Of a DNA stretch of 37,824 nucleotides, positions 7,745-15,300 are shown one piece after another. The notes under the pieces were generated by a model, which was not told the origin of the DNA, ran no database searches, and saw only the letters and a list, made by a program, of their open reading frames with translations. Every line of letters starts with the position of its first letter. The stretch's first letter is position 1. This stretch comes from Oscillospiraceae bacterium (GTDB lineage: Bacteria > Bacillota > Clostridia > Oscillospirales > Acutalibacteraceae), in NCBI GenBank assembly GCA_031290595.1, contig JAITNG010000206.1:1-37824 (forward strand). Direction: 5' to 3'. A program made the position numbers and the translations under genes.

Positions 7745-8470
7745 ATGAAAAACCAATCTGCCGCTTTGCGCCGCCTGCTCCTCCTTTGGGAGCGGGCGCT
7801 GTTTTGGATTTTCCCCCGGCGCTGCGCCTGGTGCGGCGGCGTAACGGAGCCGGATTGCGCCCTGTGCACCGATTGCGCGGTGGCGGGCGAAGGCGCTCTT
7901 TCCTCCGCTTTGGCGGATGCCGTGCGCGTCTTCAGTTGCTACCAATACCGCAGCCCGGCCAGGCGGCAGTTTTCGCAGCTGAAGTTCTATGGCAAGCGGG
8001 GGCTTGCGCCCTCCCTTGGCCGCACCATGGCCGAATGTCTACGGCAAAGCGCCGCGCCCCAATTTGACGGCAAAACCAACGACTGGCTGGTCACAGCCGT
8101 GCCGATGACGCAAACGCAGCAGCGTGCGCGCAAGTATAACCAGAGCTTGCTGCTGGCGCGGGCGGTTGCGCGGCAGCTGGGGGCGCAGTTCGCGCCCAAC
8201 CTGCTGCAAAAAACGCGTGAAACCGGCACCCAGCACGGCTTGCCCGCCCGTGCGCGTAAAGCCAATGTGGCAGATGCATTTTCTGTTGGCGAACCAAATG
8301 CCGCCCGCGGCCGCCGCGTTGTGCTTTGCGACGACGTCGTCACCACCGGCGCAACGCTGCGCGTGTGCGCAGATGCACTCCGCGCGGCGGGCGCTGCCGA
8401 AGTGATCTGCCTGACCCTTTTGCAAACCGTGCAAACGTATGATATTGCGACCCACATCCGGCCATCCTAA
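7745..8470 (+). CDS. comF: ComF-family phosphoribosyltransferase-like protein
   Basis: A 241-residue protein. An N-terminal zinc-ribbon-like part has Cys at 27, 30, 38, 41 and 44. The C-terminal half is a type I phosphoribosyltransferase domain whose PRPP loop reads VVLCDDVVTTGAT. The block QRARKYNQSLLLARA is typical of ComF. In competent bacteria ComF acts in the cytoplasm during uptake of single-stranded DNA; many Clostridia keep the gene without known competence, so its role here is uncertain. The gene symbol denotes the family, not proven function. It lies directly downstream of the small membrane protein and 77 bp before the MreB homologue. Confidence 0.88.
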   Translation: MKNQSAALRRLLLLWERALFWIFPRRCAWCGGVTEPDCALCTDCAVAGEGALSSALADAVRVFSCYQYRSPARRQFSQLKFYGKRGLAPSLGRTMAECLRQSAAPQFDGKTNDWLVTAVPMTQTQQRARKYNQSLLLARAVARQLGAQFAPNLLQKTRETGTQHGLPARARKANVADAFSVGEPNAARGRRVVLCDDVVTTGATLRVCADALRAAGAAEVICLTLLQTVQTYDIATHIRPS

Positions 8471-8547
8471 CAACAGCGGGGATACAGCCGGCAGTTTGAT
8501 TATTTTGTTGTGTGTTATTAAAGAGCATCGGAAGGAGCCATCGAAAA

Positions 8548-9594
8548 ATGCCGGGGTTGCAAATTGGCATTGATCTGGGGACGACCTCCATCCTCGTTTA
8601 TGTGCGGGGCAAGGGGGTTGTGCTGCACGAAGCATCTGTCGCGGCGCTGGATGCAAAGACCGGCGACGTGCTGGCGCTGGGCAACCGCGTCTATCAGATG
8701 GTGGGGCGCAACCCGGATTCCCTGCGGGTGGTACACCCCATGCGCGATGGCGTGATCTCGGATTTTTCGGTGATCCACGCGATGATCGCCTATTATATCA
8801 AGCGCATCTGCGGCAACCGCATGTTCAAGCCCAGCGTGATGATCTGTATGCCCGCCTCCGTCACCGGGCTGGAACGCAGCGCCATTTTGGAGCTGGCCAT
8901 CGCCGCCGGCGCTGGCCGCGCTTGCCTGGTGGAAGAACCCCTCGCCGCCGCCCTGGGCGCGGGGATGAACATCGCCTACCGGGGCGGGCAAATGATTGTT
9001 GACATCGGCGGCGGCACAACCGACGTCGCCGTGCTGACCATGGGAACCATGGCGCTTTCGCGCAGCGCGAAGGTGGCGGGCAACGCCCTGAGCGCCGCCA
9101 TCCAGCGCTATTTGCGCCGCGAGCGCAACGTGATGGTGGGCGACCTCACGGCGGAAGAGATCAAGCGCAAGGTGGGCTGCGCCCGCCTGCGCAGCACGGA
9201 GCTTGCGATTTACACCCGCGGGCAGAGCTACATTACGCGTCTGCCCACGCGGTTGGAGGTGAGTTCCACCGAAAGTTTTTTGGCCATGCGCGAGCGCCTG
9301 GATGACATTATAGACGTGATCCACCGCGTGCTGGAAGAAACGCCGCCGGAAATGGCGGGCGACATCGCCGACCAGGGCGTGGTGCTGACCGGCGGCGGCG
9401 CACTGCTGCGGGATCTGGACGCCCTGCTCCAGGAACGTACGCAGCTCAGGGTGCGCGTAGCCAAAGACCCCGTCAACTGCGTAGCCCTGGGCTTGGGCGT
9501 GATGATGGAAAGCCAGAACATCCTGGAAGAAAACAGCTACTTTTACCGCACGGACGACGACATTGGCGAATACGCACGCAATCGGAACCTGTAG
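8548..9594 (+). CDS. mreB: MreB-family bacterial actin
   Basis: A 348-residue protein with the actin/Hsp70 ATPase signatures: IGIDLGTTSILVYV (phosphate 1), VEEPLAAALGAG, MIVDIGGGTTDVAV (phosphate 2) and VVLTGGGALLRDLD (adenosine motif). MreB and its relative Mbl form membrane-associated filaments that guide sidewall peptidoglycan synthesis. The start is the ATG at 8548, ten bases after GGAGC; an in-frame ATG at 8512 has no ribosome binding site. No mreC, mreD or rodA is adjacent, so it could be mreB, mbl or mreBH; the sequence alone does not decide. The acidic and Tyr-rich tail after residue 325 is longer than in typical MreB. Confidence 0.9.
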   Translation: MPGLQIGIDLGTTSILVYVRGKGVVLHEASVAALDAKTGDVLALGNRVYQMVGRNPDSLRVVHPMRDGVISDFSVIHAMIAYYIKRICGNRMFKPSVMICMPASVTGLERSAILELAIAAGAGRACLVEEPLAAALGAGMNIAYRGGQMIVDIGGGTTDVAVLTMGTMALSRSAKVAGNALSAAIQRYLRRERNVMVGDLTAEEIKRKVGCARLRSTELAIYTRGQSYITRLPTRLEVSSTESFLAMRERLDDIIDVIHRVLEETPPEMAGDIADQGVVLTGGGALLRDLDALLQERTQLRVRVAKDPVNCVALGLGVMMESQNILEENSYFYRTDDDIGEYARNRNL

Positions 9595-9623
9595 AAACTG
9601 TTCCACATCTTAAAGCGGACCTC

Positions 9624-9764
9624 GCTGCGCTCCGCGCCACCACCCCGCCGCTGCGCGGCACCCCTCCCACGGAGGGGAATTTCCGTAGCCGTTGGGTTCG
9701 TGTGACAATTCCCCTCCGTGGGAGGGGTGGCGCGAAGCGCCGGGGTGGTGGCGCGGAGCGCAGC
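9624..9764. repeat. Long inverted repeat with nested hairpins (MITE-like palindromic element)
   Basis: Two 58-bp arms (9624-9681 and 9707-9764) are inverted copies differing at three positions, separated by a 25-bp loop. Each arm contains a small internal palindrome: GCCGC-TGC-GCGGC on the left and GGCGC-GAA-GCGCC on the right. It lies in the convergent gap between mreB (plus) and the RsuA-type gene (minus). No coding sequence is apparent. It may be a dispersed non-autonomous element or a structural RNA/DNA unit; only one copy is in the window. Confidence 0.85.
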
Positions 9765-9829
9765 ACGGTTGGCTTTTAGATAAGGAACAGCATAAGAGGG
9801 AATACTACAAACGGCCTATGGCTAGGGCT

Positions 9830-10576
9830 TTAAAACATACCCCCCGCCGCCTGCACCCCCTTCAGCCCTGCAACCTCCGCCGCCGTCAGTGGTCTGCACT
9901 GCCCTGGCTGCAGCTCGTCTTCCAGGCGCAGGCTGCCCATCGCTGTGCGGTGGAGCGCCAGCACTTCGTTGCCCCGCTGGGCAAACATCCGGCGGATTTG
10001 GTGGTATTTTCCTTCCCGCAGCGTCACTTCTGCCCGGTTGCCCGGCAGCGGAATCAGTTTGGCGGGTTGGCAGTCCTCCGGCGGATGGCCGTCCGCCGGG
10101 GGCAGGTGCATCCCGGCGGCAAAGGCGGCGGCGTCGGCGGGCGTTGCGGCGGCGGCCAGGGTGGCGACGTATGTTTTTGCCACATGCCGCCGGGGGCTGA
10201 GCAGCGCGTGCGCCAGTGCGCCGTCGTTGGTGAGCAGCAGCAGCCCCGTGCTTTCCTTATCCAGCCGCCCGGCGGGGAACAGCCCCCGTCTGCGCCACGG
10301 TTCCGGCAGCAGATCCAGCACCGTTGCGGCCTTGGGGTCGCGGCTGGCGCTGATCACCCCCAGGGGCTTGTGCAGCAAATAATAGACGTAATCTTCCAGC
10401 GCCACCGGCTCCCCGCGGAGGGTGACGCTGTCTTTTTCTGTGTCGATTTTCTGATCCCCGCCATGGGCGGCGTTGCCGTTGACCCGCACCGCCCCCGCTT
10501 TGATCAGTGCGGCGGCGTCCTTGCGGGAACCGCAGCCACGGGCGGCCAGCAGCTGATCCAACCTGCGCACCGGCAT
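9830..10576 (-). CDS. rsuA: RsuA-family 16S rRNA pseudouridine synthase
   Basis: About 248 residues. An N-terminal S4-like RNA-binding domain (RRLDQLLAARGCGSRKDA) is followed by the synthase domain with the catalytic aspartate in GRLDKESTGLLLLTNDG. The later block TYVATL and the C-terminal HQIRRMFA fit the RsuA/RluB/E/F branch. RsuA makes pseudouridine 516 in 16S rRNA; the exact target cannot be read from sequence. I chose the ATG at 10576, eight bases after AGGAGG; an in-frame GTG at 10585 overlaps that site. The upstream HAD gene ends 13 bp before, so the two form a minus-strand operon. Confidence 0.9.
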   Translation of the reverse strand: MPVRRLDQLLAARGCGSRKDAAALIKAGAVRVNGNAAHGGDQKIDTEKDSVTLRGEPVALEDYVYYLLHKPLGVISASRDPKAATVLDLLPEPWRRRGLFPAGRLDKESTGLLLLTNDGALAHALLSPRRHVAKTYVATLAAAATPADAAAFAAGMHLPPADGHPPEDCQPAKLIPLPGNRAEVTLREGKYHQIRRMFAQRGNEVLALHRTAMGSLRLEDELQPGQCRPLTAAEVAGLKGVQAAGGMF

Positions 10577-10589
10577 GGGCGGCACCTCC

Positions 10590-11204
10590 TCAAGTGTTTT
10601 CAGGCAAGCCTAGGGCTTGCCGCAGCCTTGCAATATCCCGGTCGGCGAAGCAGTGGCCTGTGATGCCCACCGCCGCCGCGCCGTCGATGTTCGCCTGCAC
10701 ATCGTCAACGAAGAAGCAATCCTGCGCTTGCAGGTGAAAGCGCTCCAAAAAGGCCAGGTATATTGCGCGGTCCGGCTTGAGCATATGCACTTCATACGAT
10801 GCGAAAATGCCGTCAAAGGCATCCAGGGTCGGGATGCGCCATTTTTCCCGCGCAAAGGCGTAGGGCGCGTTGGTCAGCAAAAAGAGCTTTTGCCCCATCC
10901 CTTTGAGTTCGCGCACCAGGGCGTTGGTTGCGGGGAGGGGCGTGAGCGCCTCAAAATAGCGGGGGATCATCGCCCGCACGGGCGCGTGCAGCCGCTCCGG
11001 CAGCAGGGCGCAGATGGCCGCAATCATCCCTTCTTCATCAAAGTCGCCGCGATCCATCCGCGACCACAGCCCGCTGTCATACTGCGCCGCCCGGATGGCC
11101 TCCTGATCCGCCGCCGGGAGGTCGCCGTAAAACCAATCCATCAGCCGCTGCACCGAAAAATCCAGCAGCACGCCGCCCATATCAAAAATGATGTTCTGGT
11201 GCAT
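10590..11204 (-). CDS. HAD-superfamily hydrolase (subfamily IA-like)
   Basis: About 204 residues, cytoplasmic. All four HAD motifs are visible: DMGGVLLDF (nucleophile Asp, though the usual second Asp of DxD is replaced by Gly), LLTN (motif II), LKPD (motif III Lys) and FVDD (motif IV). The replaced acid/base Asp is common in the epoxide-hydrolase/phosphatase N-terminal-like subfamily of HAD proteins, so the substrate may be a phosphate ester or not. The ATG at 11204 has AAGGAG six bases upstream. It is the first gene of a two-gene operon with the RsuA-type synthase, driven by the promoter at 11233-11261. Confidence 0.88.
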   Translation of the reverse strand: MHQNIIFDMGGVLLDFSVQRLMDWFYGDLPAADQEAIRAAQYDSGLWSRMDRGDFDEEGMIAAICALLPERLHAPVRAMIPRYFEALTPLPATNALVRELKGMGQKLFLLTNAPYAFAREKWRIPTLDAFDGIFASYEVHMLKPDRAIYLAFLERFHLQAQDCFFVDDVQANIDGAAAVGITGHCFADRDIARLRQALGLPENT

Positions 11205-11232
11205 CAAGTTCTCCTTGCCTGTTTTTCTTTAT

Positions 11233-11261
11233 AGTATAACACATTGCCGTGGAAAATGCAA
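11233..11261 (-). promoter_or_regulatory. Promoter for the HAD-rsuA operon
   Basis: On the minus strand: TTGCAT, 17-bp spacer, TATACT. Its -35 lies 6 bp from the -35 of the divergent eutB-eutC promoter, so the two could be co-regulated or compete. Confidence 0.75.
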
Positions 11262-11267
11262 TCGGCC

Positions 11268-11296
11268 TTGACAAATCCAGCGGACGGTGTTAAAAT
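11268..11296 (+). promoter_or_regulatory. Promoter for the fused ethanolamine ammonia-lyase gene
   Basis: TTGACA (11268-11273), 17-bp spacer and TAAAAT (11291-11296). The predicted start is near 11303, giving a leader of about 73 nt. Confidence 0.8.
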
Positions 11297-11305
11297 GAAT
11301 ATAGC

Positions 11306-11351
11306 GTAAACAACGAGGTTTGCTGCGGGTTTTGCCGCAGCAATTTTTATT
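11306..11351 (+). promoter_or_regulatory. Leader with hexaloop hairpin overlapping a terminator-like hairpin
   Basis: First, GTAAAC and GTTTGC (11306-11323) can pair around the six-base loop AACGAG. Second, TGCTGCGG and CCGCAGCA (11321-11342) form a strong hairpin followed by ATTTTTATT. The two share bases 11321-11323, so they compete at the base. A loop with A at position 1 and G at position 4 is the pattern bound by ANTAR antiterminators such as EutV, which control ethanolamine genes in Firmicutes. Only one such hairpin is seen; the known sites have two. Confidence 0.5.
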
Positions 11352-11375
11352 GATCCAGAAGCGGAGGGATGGCGC

Positions 11376-13454
11376 ATGGCATTCAAAGGGGCGCTTTTTG
11401 GCGAAACATTTGTGTTTGATGACGTGAAAACGGTGCTTGCCCGTGCGGGCGAAGAAAAAACCGGCGACCAGATGGCCGGCATCGCCGCCGGGAGCGTCAC
11501 CGAGCGCGTCGCGGCCAAAATGGTGCTGGCCGATTTGCCGCTCAGTGTGCTCTATGAAAACCCGGTCGTCCCTTATGAAGAGGACGAAGTCACCCGCGTG
11601 ATGGTGGATGGCCTTGACCCCTTGGCCTACAACGCAATCAAGGGGTGGACGGTGGGGGAACTGCGCGAATTTTTGCTTGCCGCGCAGCCGCAGCGCCTGC
11701 GGGCGGTCACGCCCGGGCTGACGGGGGAAATGGCGGCGGCGGTGGCGAAGCTGATGAGCAACATGGATTTGGTGTATGCGGCCAAAAAGCTGCCGGTTGT
11801 TGCCGAATGCAACACCGCCATCGGGTTGCCCGGCACGTTTTCGGTGCGGCTCCAGCCCAACCACCCGACGGATTCCGTTGCGGGCATCCTGGCTTCCACC
11901 TGCGAGGGCTTGAGCTATGCTTGTGGCGACGCGGTGCTGGGCGTGAACCCCAGCACGGATGACCCGCAGCGCGTGCGCGAGATCCTCACTGCGCTGACGG
12001 ATTTCCGCACGCAGTGGGCGATCCCCACCCAGAGCTGCGTGCTGGCGCACATCACGACCCAAATGGCCGCCCTGGCGCAGGGTGCGCCGATGGATCTGAT
12101 GTTCCAAAGCATCGGCGGTTCCGAAATCACCAACAGCAATTTCGGCCTCAGCATGGAGCTGTTGGACGAAGGCTATGCCATGATGGAGGAGCAGCGGTCT
12201 TCCGTTGGCGCCAATTTTATGTATTTTGAAACCGGGCAGGGTTCTGCGCTTTCTTCCGACGGGCATCACGGGGCGGATCAGTTGACCATGGAAGCGCGGG
12301 CATACGGTCTGGCGCGGCATTACGATCCTTTTTTGGTCAACACCGTGGTGGGCTTCATCGGGCCGGAATACCTCTATGACGGGCGGCAGATCACCCGCGC
12401 CGCGCTGGAAGATCATTTTATGGGGAAGCTGCTGGGCTTGCCCATGGGTGTTGATGTGTGCTACACCAACCATGCCCGCGCCGATTTGAACGACATGGAT
12501 AACATCACCCTGCTGCTGGCGGCGGCGGGCTGCAATTTCATCATGGGCGTACCCGCAAGCGATGATATTATGCTGATGTATCAATCCACCGCGTTCCACG
12601 ATAGCGCCGCCGCGCGTGAACTTTTGCAATTGCGCCCCACTGCGCCGTTTGAAGCGCGTATGGAGGAACTGGGTATCCTGCAAAACGGGCGGTTGACCGG
12701 CCGGGCGGGCGACCCCGGCATTTTTGGGCGCAGCGCCGCACAGGCCAAAAAGGTCACTTCCGCCAGGGTTGGCGTGGGGCGTGCGGGCGCACGGATGCGC
12801 ACCGCCACCAACCTGCAACTGCGGGCGGATCATTCGGTGGCGATGGACGCGGTCTGGAACGACAGCGACTGCCCCTGTGTGGATCCCCTCGGCTTTTACC
12901 GCATCCGGAGCCTTGTGGCGAGCAAGGAAGAATACATCCGCCGCCCGGACCGCGCACGCTGCTTCACGCCGGAAGCCCTGGAAGCGTTGTACGCACACGC
13001 TGCGTTTGCCCCCGATGTGCAGGTGATTGCCGCCGACGGCTTGAGTCCCCGCGCCATCGAAGCCAATATAGAGGAGATGTTCGCCCTGGTGCGCACCGCC
13101 TGTGCGGAGCGCGGGTATACCTTTGGTACGCCCGTTTTTGTGAAGTATGGCCGCGTGGCCACGATGGATAAAATTGCCGATGCGCTGCAAGCGAAGGTGA
13201 CGCTGCTCTTCGTTGGCGAGCGCCCCGGCCTTGCCACCAATGAGAGCATGAGTTGCTACATGGCCTACGAATCCAGCGCCGCAAAGCCGGAATCCCAACG
13301 CAACGTGGTGTCGAACATCCACCGTGCGGGGCTGCCGGTTGCGGCGGCGGCGGCGCAGATCATGGCGCTGGTGGAGCAGATGTTTGCCTATGAAACCAGC
13401 GGCGTTGCGCTCAACCATATTTTGCGCGGCAGCGGGGTGCTGGCTGCCGATTGA
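11376..13454 (+). CDS. eutBC: Ethanolamine ammonia-lyase, EutB and EutC fused in one chain
   Basis: A 692-residue protein. Residues 1 to about 450 align by eye with the whole large subunit EutB, including VGVNPSTDD, the block YFETGQGSALSS, LARHYDPFLVNTVVGFIGPE and the terminal RLTGRAGDPGIF. From about residue 460 the small subunit EutC follows: TSARVGVGRAGARMRT, LRADHSVAMDAV, DVQVIAADGLS, VFVKYGRVATMDKIAD and ERPGLATNESMSCYM. The enzyme uses adenosylcobalamin to split ethanolamine into acetaldehyde and ammonia. In well-studied bacteria the subunits are separate. The EutC part is about 230 residues, shorter than the usual near-300, so its N-terminal extension has been lost at the joint. There is no eutA reactivase, shell protein or eut regulator nearby. 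The start at 11376 has GGAGGG upstream. Confidence 0.93.
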   Translation: MAFKGALFGETFVFDDVKTVLARAGEEKTGDQMAGIAAGSVTERVAAKMVLADLPLSVLYENPVVPYEEDEVTRVMVDGLDPLAYNAIKGWTVGELREFLLAAQPQRLRAVTPGLTGEMAAAVAKLMSNMDLVYAAKKLPVVAECNTAIGLPGTFSVRLQPNHPTDSVAGILASTCEGLSYACGDAVLGVNPSTDDPQRVREILTALTDFRTQWAIPTQSCVLAHITTQMAALAQGAPMDLMFQSIGGSEITNSNFGLSMELLDEGYAMMEEQRSSVGANFMYFETGQGSALSSDGHHGADQLTMEARAYGLARHYDPFLVNTVVGFIGPEYLYDGRQITRAALEDHFMGKLLGLPMGVDVCYTNHARADLNDMDNITLLLAAAGCNFIMGVPASDDIMLMYQSTAFHDSAAARELLQLRPTAPFEARMEELGILQNGRLTGRAGDPGIFGRSAAQAKKVTSARVGVGRAGARMRTATNLQLRADHSVAMDAVWNDSDCPCVDPLGFYRIRSLVASKEEYIRRPDRARCFTPEALEALYAHAAFAPDVQVIAADGLSPRAIEANIEEMFALVRTACAERGYTFGTPVFVKYGRVATMDKIADALQAKVTLLFVGERPGLATNESMSCYMAYESSAAKPESQRNVVSNIHRAGLPVAAAAAQIMALVEQMFAYETSGVALNHILRGSGVLAAD

Positions 13455-13479
13455 AGAAATCCGGCAATTATTTGCAAAA

Positions 13480-13503
13480 AGCCCTTGCGTTTCCCGCAGG
13501 GCT
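13480..13503. terminator. Hairpin between eutBC and rimP; possible terminator
   Basis: AGCCCTTGCG and CGCAGGGCT form a nine-pair stem with one bulged T. On the plus strand the T-tract is poor (GTGTT); on the minus strand it is followed by TTTTT, so it would work better against antisense transcription. It overlaps the rimP promoter. Confidence 0.4.
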
Positions 13504-13513
13504 GTGTTATAAT
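13485..13513 (+). promoter_or_regulatory. Promoter of the rimP-nusA-infB operon
   Basis: TTGCGT (13485-13490), 17-bp spacer and TATAAT (13508-13513), start expected near 13520, leaving a 100-nt leader before rimP. Confidence 0.7.
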
Positions 13514-13558
13514 GGTATTAATGATGATTTGCTGGAACATGAACTAAGATGAAGCTAG

Positions 13559-13586
13559 AGAGTGGGCATAGCCCGCTCTTTGTTTT
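13559..13586 (+). promoter_or_regulatory. Terminator-like hairpin in the rimP leader
   Basis: AGAGTGGGC and GCCCGCTCT form a nine-pair stem (one T-G wobble) with an ATA loop, followed by TTGTTTTG. I recall similar hairpins upstream of rimP in other Firmicutes. It could attenuate the operon, for example in response to NusA level; that is inference. Confidence 0.55.
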
Positions 13587-13620
13587 GTGCCAGCGCAAGA
13601 GCGGAAGGGTATGGTGGAAA

Positions 13621-14139
13621 ATGCCGGAAATCACGCCGAACAGCGGCAACATTGCACTGCGTGTGCGCACCCTGGCGCAGCCGTTTGCTGCGGAACTGGG
13701 GCTTGACCTTTGGGACGTCCGCTTCCTCAAGGAAGGCGTCAACTGGTACCTGCGCCTGTGGATCGATAAACCCGGCGGCGTAGGGCTGGAAGACTGCGAG
13801 GCCATGAGCCGCGCCATCGATGCGCCGCTGGATGAAGCGGATTTCATCCCGCAGTTTTACTTTTTGGAGGTCTGCTCGCCCGGCATTGAGCGGGAACTGA
13901 CGCGGGAGGAACACTTTGCGCAGTACACCGGCAGCCAGGTGCGCGTGCGGCTCCAGCGCCCGTTGGAAGGGCAGCGGGAACTGACGGCGGTGCTGCGTGC
14001 CTACGAAAGCGGCAATGTTACGCTGGAACTGGAAGACGCAAGCGAAATCGTACTGCCCAAGAAGGCCTGCACCAGCATCCGGCTGGCGGAGGATGTGGCG
14101 CAGCCGGAAGAAGAACCGGCTGAAGAAGAGAATATTTAA
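13621..14139 (+). CDS. rimP: Ribosome maturation factor RimP
   Basis: A 172-residue protein of the RimP (DUF150) family, needed for late assembly of the 30S subunit. Recognisable parts: the N-terminal domain with LGLDLWDVRFLKEGVNWYLR, the conserved RLWIDKPGGVGLEDCEAMSR, YFLEVCSPGIERELT, then the SH3-like C-terminal domain and an acidic tail. Start: ATG at 13621 after a purine-rich GGTGGAAA; a longer in-frame version from 13549 would include the leader hairpin and is rejected. It opens the operon as in nearly all Firmicutes, with nusA 45 bp downstream. Confidence 0.94.
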   Translation: MPEITPNSGNIALRVRTLAQPFAAELGLDLWDVRFLKEGVNWYLRLWIDKPGGVGLEDCEAMSRAIDAPLDEADFIPQFYFLEVCSPGIERELTREEHFAQYTGSQVRVRLQRPLEGQRELTAVLRAYESGNVTLELEDASEIVLPKKACTSIRLAEDVAQPEEEPAEEENI

Positions 14140-14184
14140 AAAATATGCAGAAAATGCATTATTTGAGAAAGGATGATTCACGAC

Positions 14185-15300
14185 ATGGTAAACCCGGAAT
14201 TTTTTGAGGCGCTCCGCCTGTTGGCCAAGGAGAAGGGCATTGCACTCGACGCCCTGTATGATGGCATCCAGCGGGCAATCGTGACTGCGGTGCGGGGGGA
14301 TTACAACAACAAGGATGTGGTTTTTTGCGAGATCCTGCCCGTGACGAAGGAGATGAAGGTTTACGTCCGCAAGACGGTGGTCAGCGAGTTGGCTGACCCG
14401 GATACCGATATGCTGCCCGAAGAAGCGGAGCATCATAAGCCCGGCGCACAGGTGGGCGACATCATTGAGATGGAGCTGGACACCAAGGAAGTGAGCCGCA
14501 TCGCGGCCGAAAAAGGCAAGCACGTCCTGCGCCAGGGTTTGCGCGAAGCCGAACACGGCAAGCTGCGCGAAGAATTCCAGAGCCGCGAGCAGGAAATTGT
14601 GACCGTCAAAGTGCAGCGGGTCGAACCCAACGGCGATGCTGTGGTCGAAATCGGCAAGGTGGAAGAAACGCTGCCCCTGGCCGAGCAGGTGCCGGGTGAA
14701 GTGATCACCGCGGGCGACCTGATCAAGGTGTATGTCGCCGACATCAAAGGCCTTGACCGTAAATACCCCCGTGCGACGATTTCACGCGCACACCCGGGGC
14801 TGGTCAAGCGCCTGTTTGAACTGGAAGTGCCGGAAATCAAGGAAGGCCTGGTGGAAGTCAAGGCCGTGGCGCGGGAAGCGGGTTCGCGCAGCAAGGTGGC
14901 CGTCGCCAGCAGCGAGCCGGATGTTGACCCCGTCGGCGCGTGCATCGGCGCGCGCGGTTCCCGCGTGGAGCGGATTGTGGATATTTTGGGCGGCGAAAAG
15001 ATCGACGTCGTGAAATACAGCGACGACCCGGCGGAGTTTGTGGCGGCAGCCCTCGCCCCGGCGGAGGTCATCAGCGTGACGGTGATCGACGGCGACGAAC
15101 ACACCTGCCGGATCACGGTGCCGGATTCCAAGCTGTCGCTCGCCATCGGCAACAAGGGGCAAAACGCCCGCCTGGCCGCCCGGCTGACCACCTGGAAGAT
15201 CGACATCAAATCGGACCTTGCGCAGCCCGCTGAACCGGCGATTGCGTTGGAAGCGGCATTGCCGGAAGCAGCGCAGCCGGAAGAAGCGGAGGATGAATGA
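14185..15300 (+). CDS. nusA: Transcription elongation and termination factor NusA
   Basis: About 371 residues. Domains in order: N-terminal RNA-polymerase-binding domain (1 to about 125), S1 domain (about 130-200, with RVEPNGDAVVEIG), and KH1/KH2 with GACIGARGSRVERIVDIL and LAIGNKGQNARLAARLT. It binds RNA polymerase and nascent RNA to modulate pausing, termination and antitermination. The C-terminal acidic repeats of proteobacterial NusA are absent, as normal for Firmicutes. The ATG at 14185 lies about 11 bases after AAAGGA; an ATG at 14173 is almost inside that site. Its stop overlaps the next start as ATGA. Confidence 0.95.
   Translation: MVNPEFFEALRLLAKEKGIALDALYDGIQRAIVTAVRGDYNNKDVVFCEILPVTKEMKVYVRKTVVSELADPDTDMLPEEAEHHKPGAQVGDIIEMELDTKEVSRIAAEKGKHVLRQGLREAEHGKLREEFQSREQEIVTVKVQRVEPNGDAVVEIGKVEETLPLAEQVPGEVITAGDLIKVYVADIKGLDRKYPRATISRAHPGLVKRLFELEVPEIKEGLVEVKAVAREAGSRSKVAVASSEPDVDPVGACIGARGSRVERIVDILGGEKIDVVKYSDDPAEFVAAALAPAEVISVTVIDGDEHTCRITVPDSKLSLAIGNKGQNARLAARLTTWKIDIKSDLAQPAEPAIALEAALPEAAQPEEAEDE

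Noticed and set aside
11303-11375. Cobalamin riboswitch upstream of the B12-dependent lyase
   Set aside because: The leader is only about 73 nt and lacks the conserved B12-box sequences.
11229-13418. 729-codon open frame on the minus strand across eutBC
   Set aside because: Antisense shadow of a GC-rich gene; composition dominated by His/Arg/Gln/Gly, no motif and no ribosome binding site, while the plus strand encodes an unmistakable enzyme.
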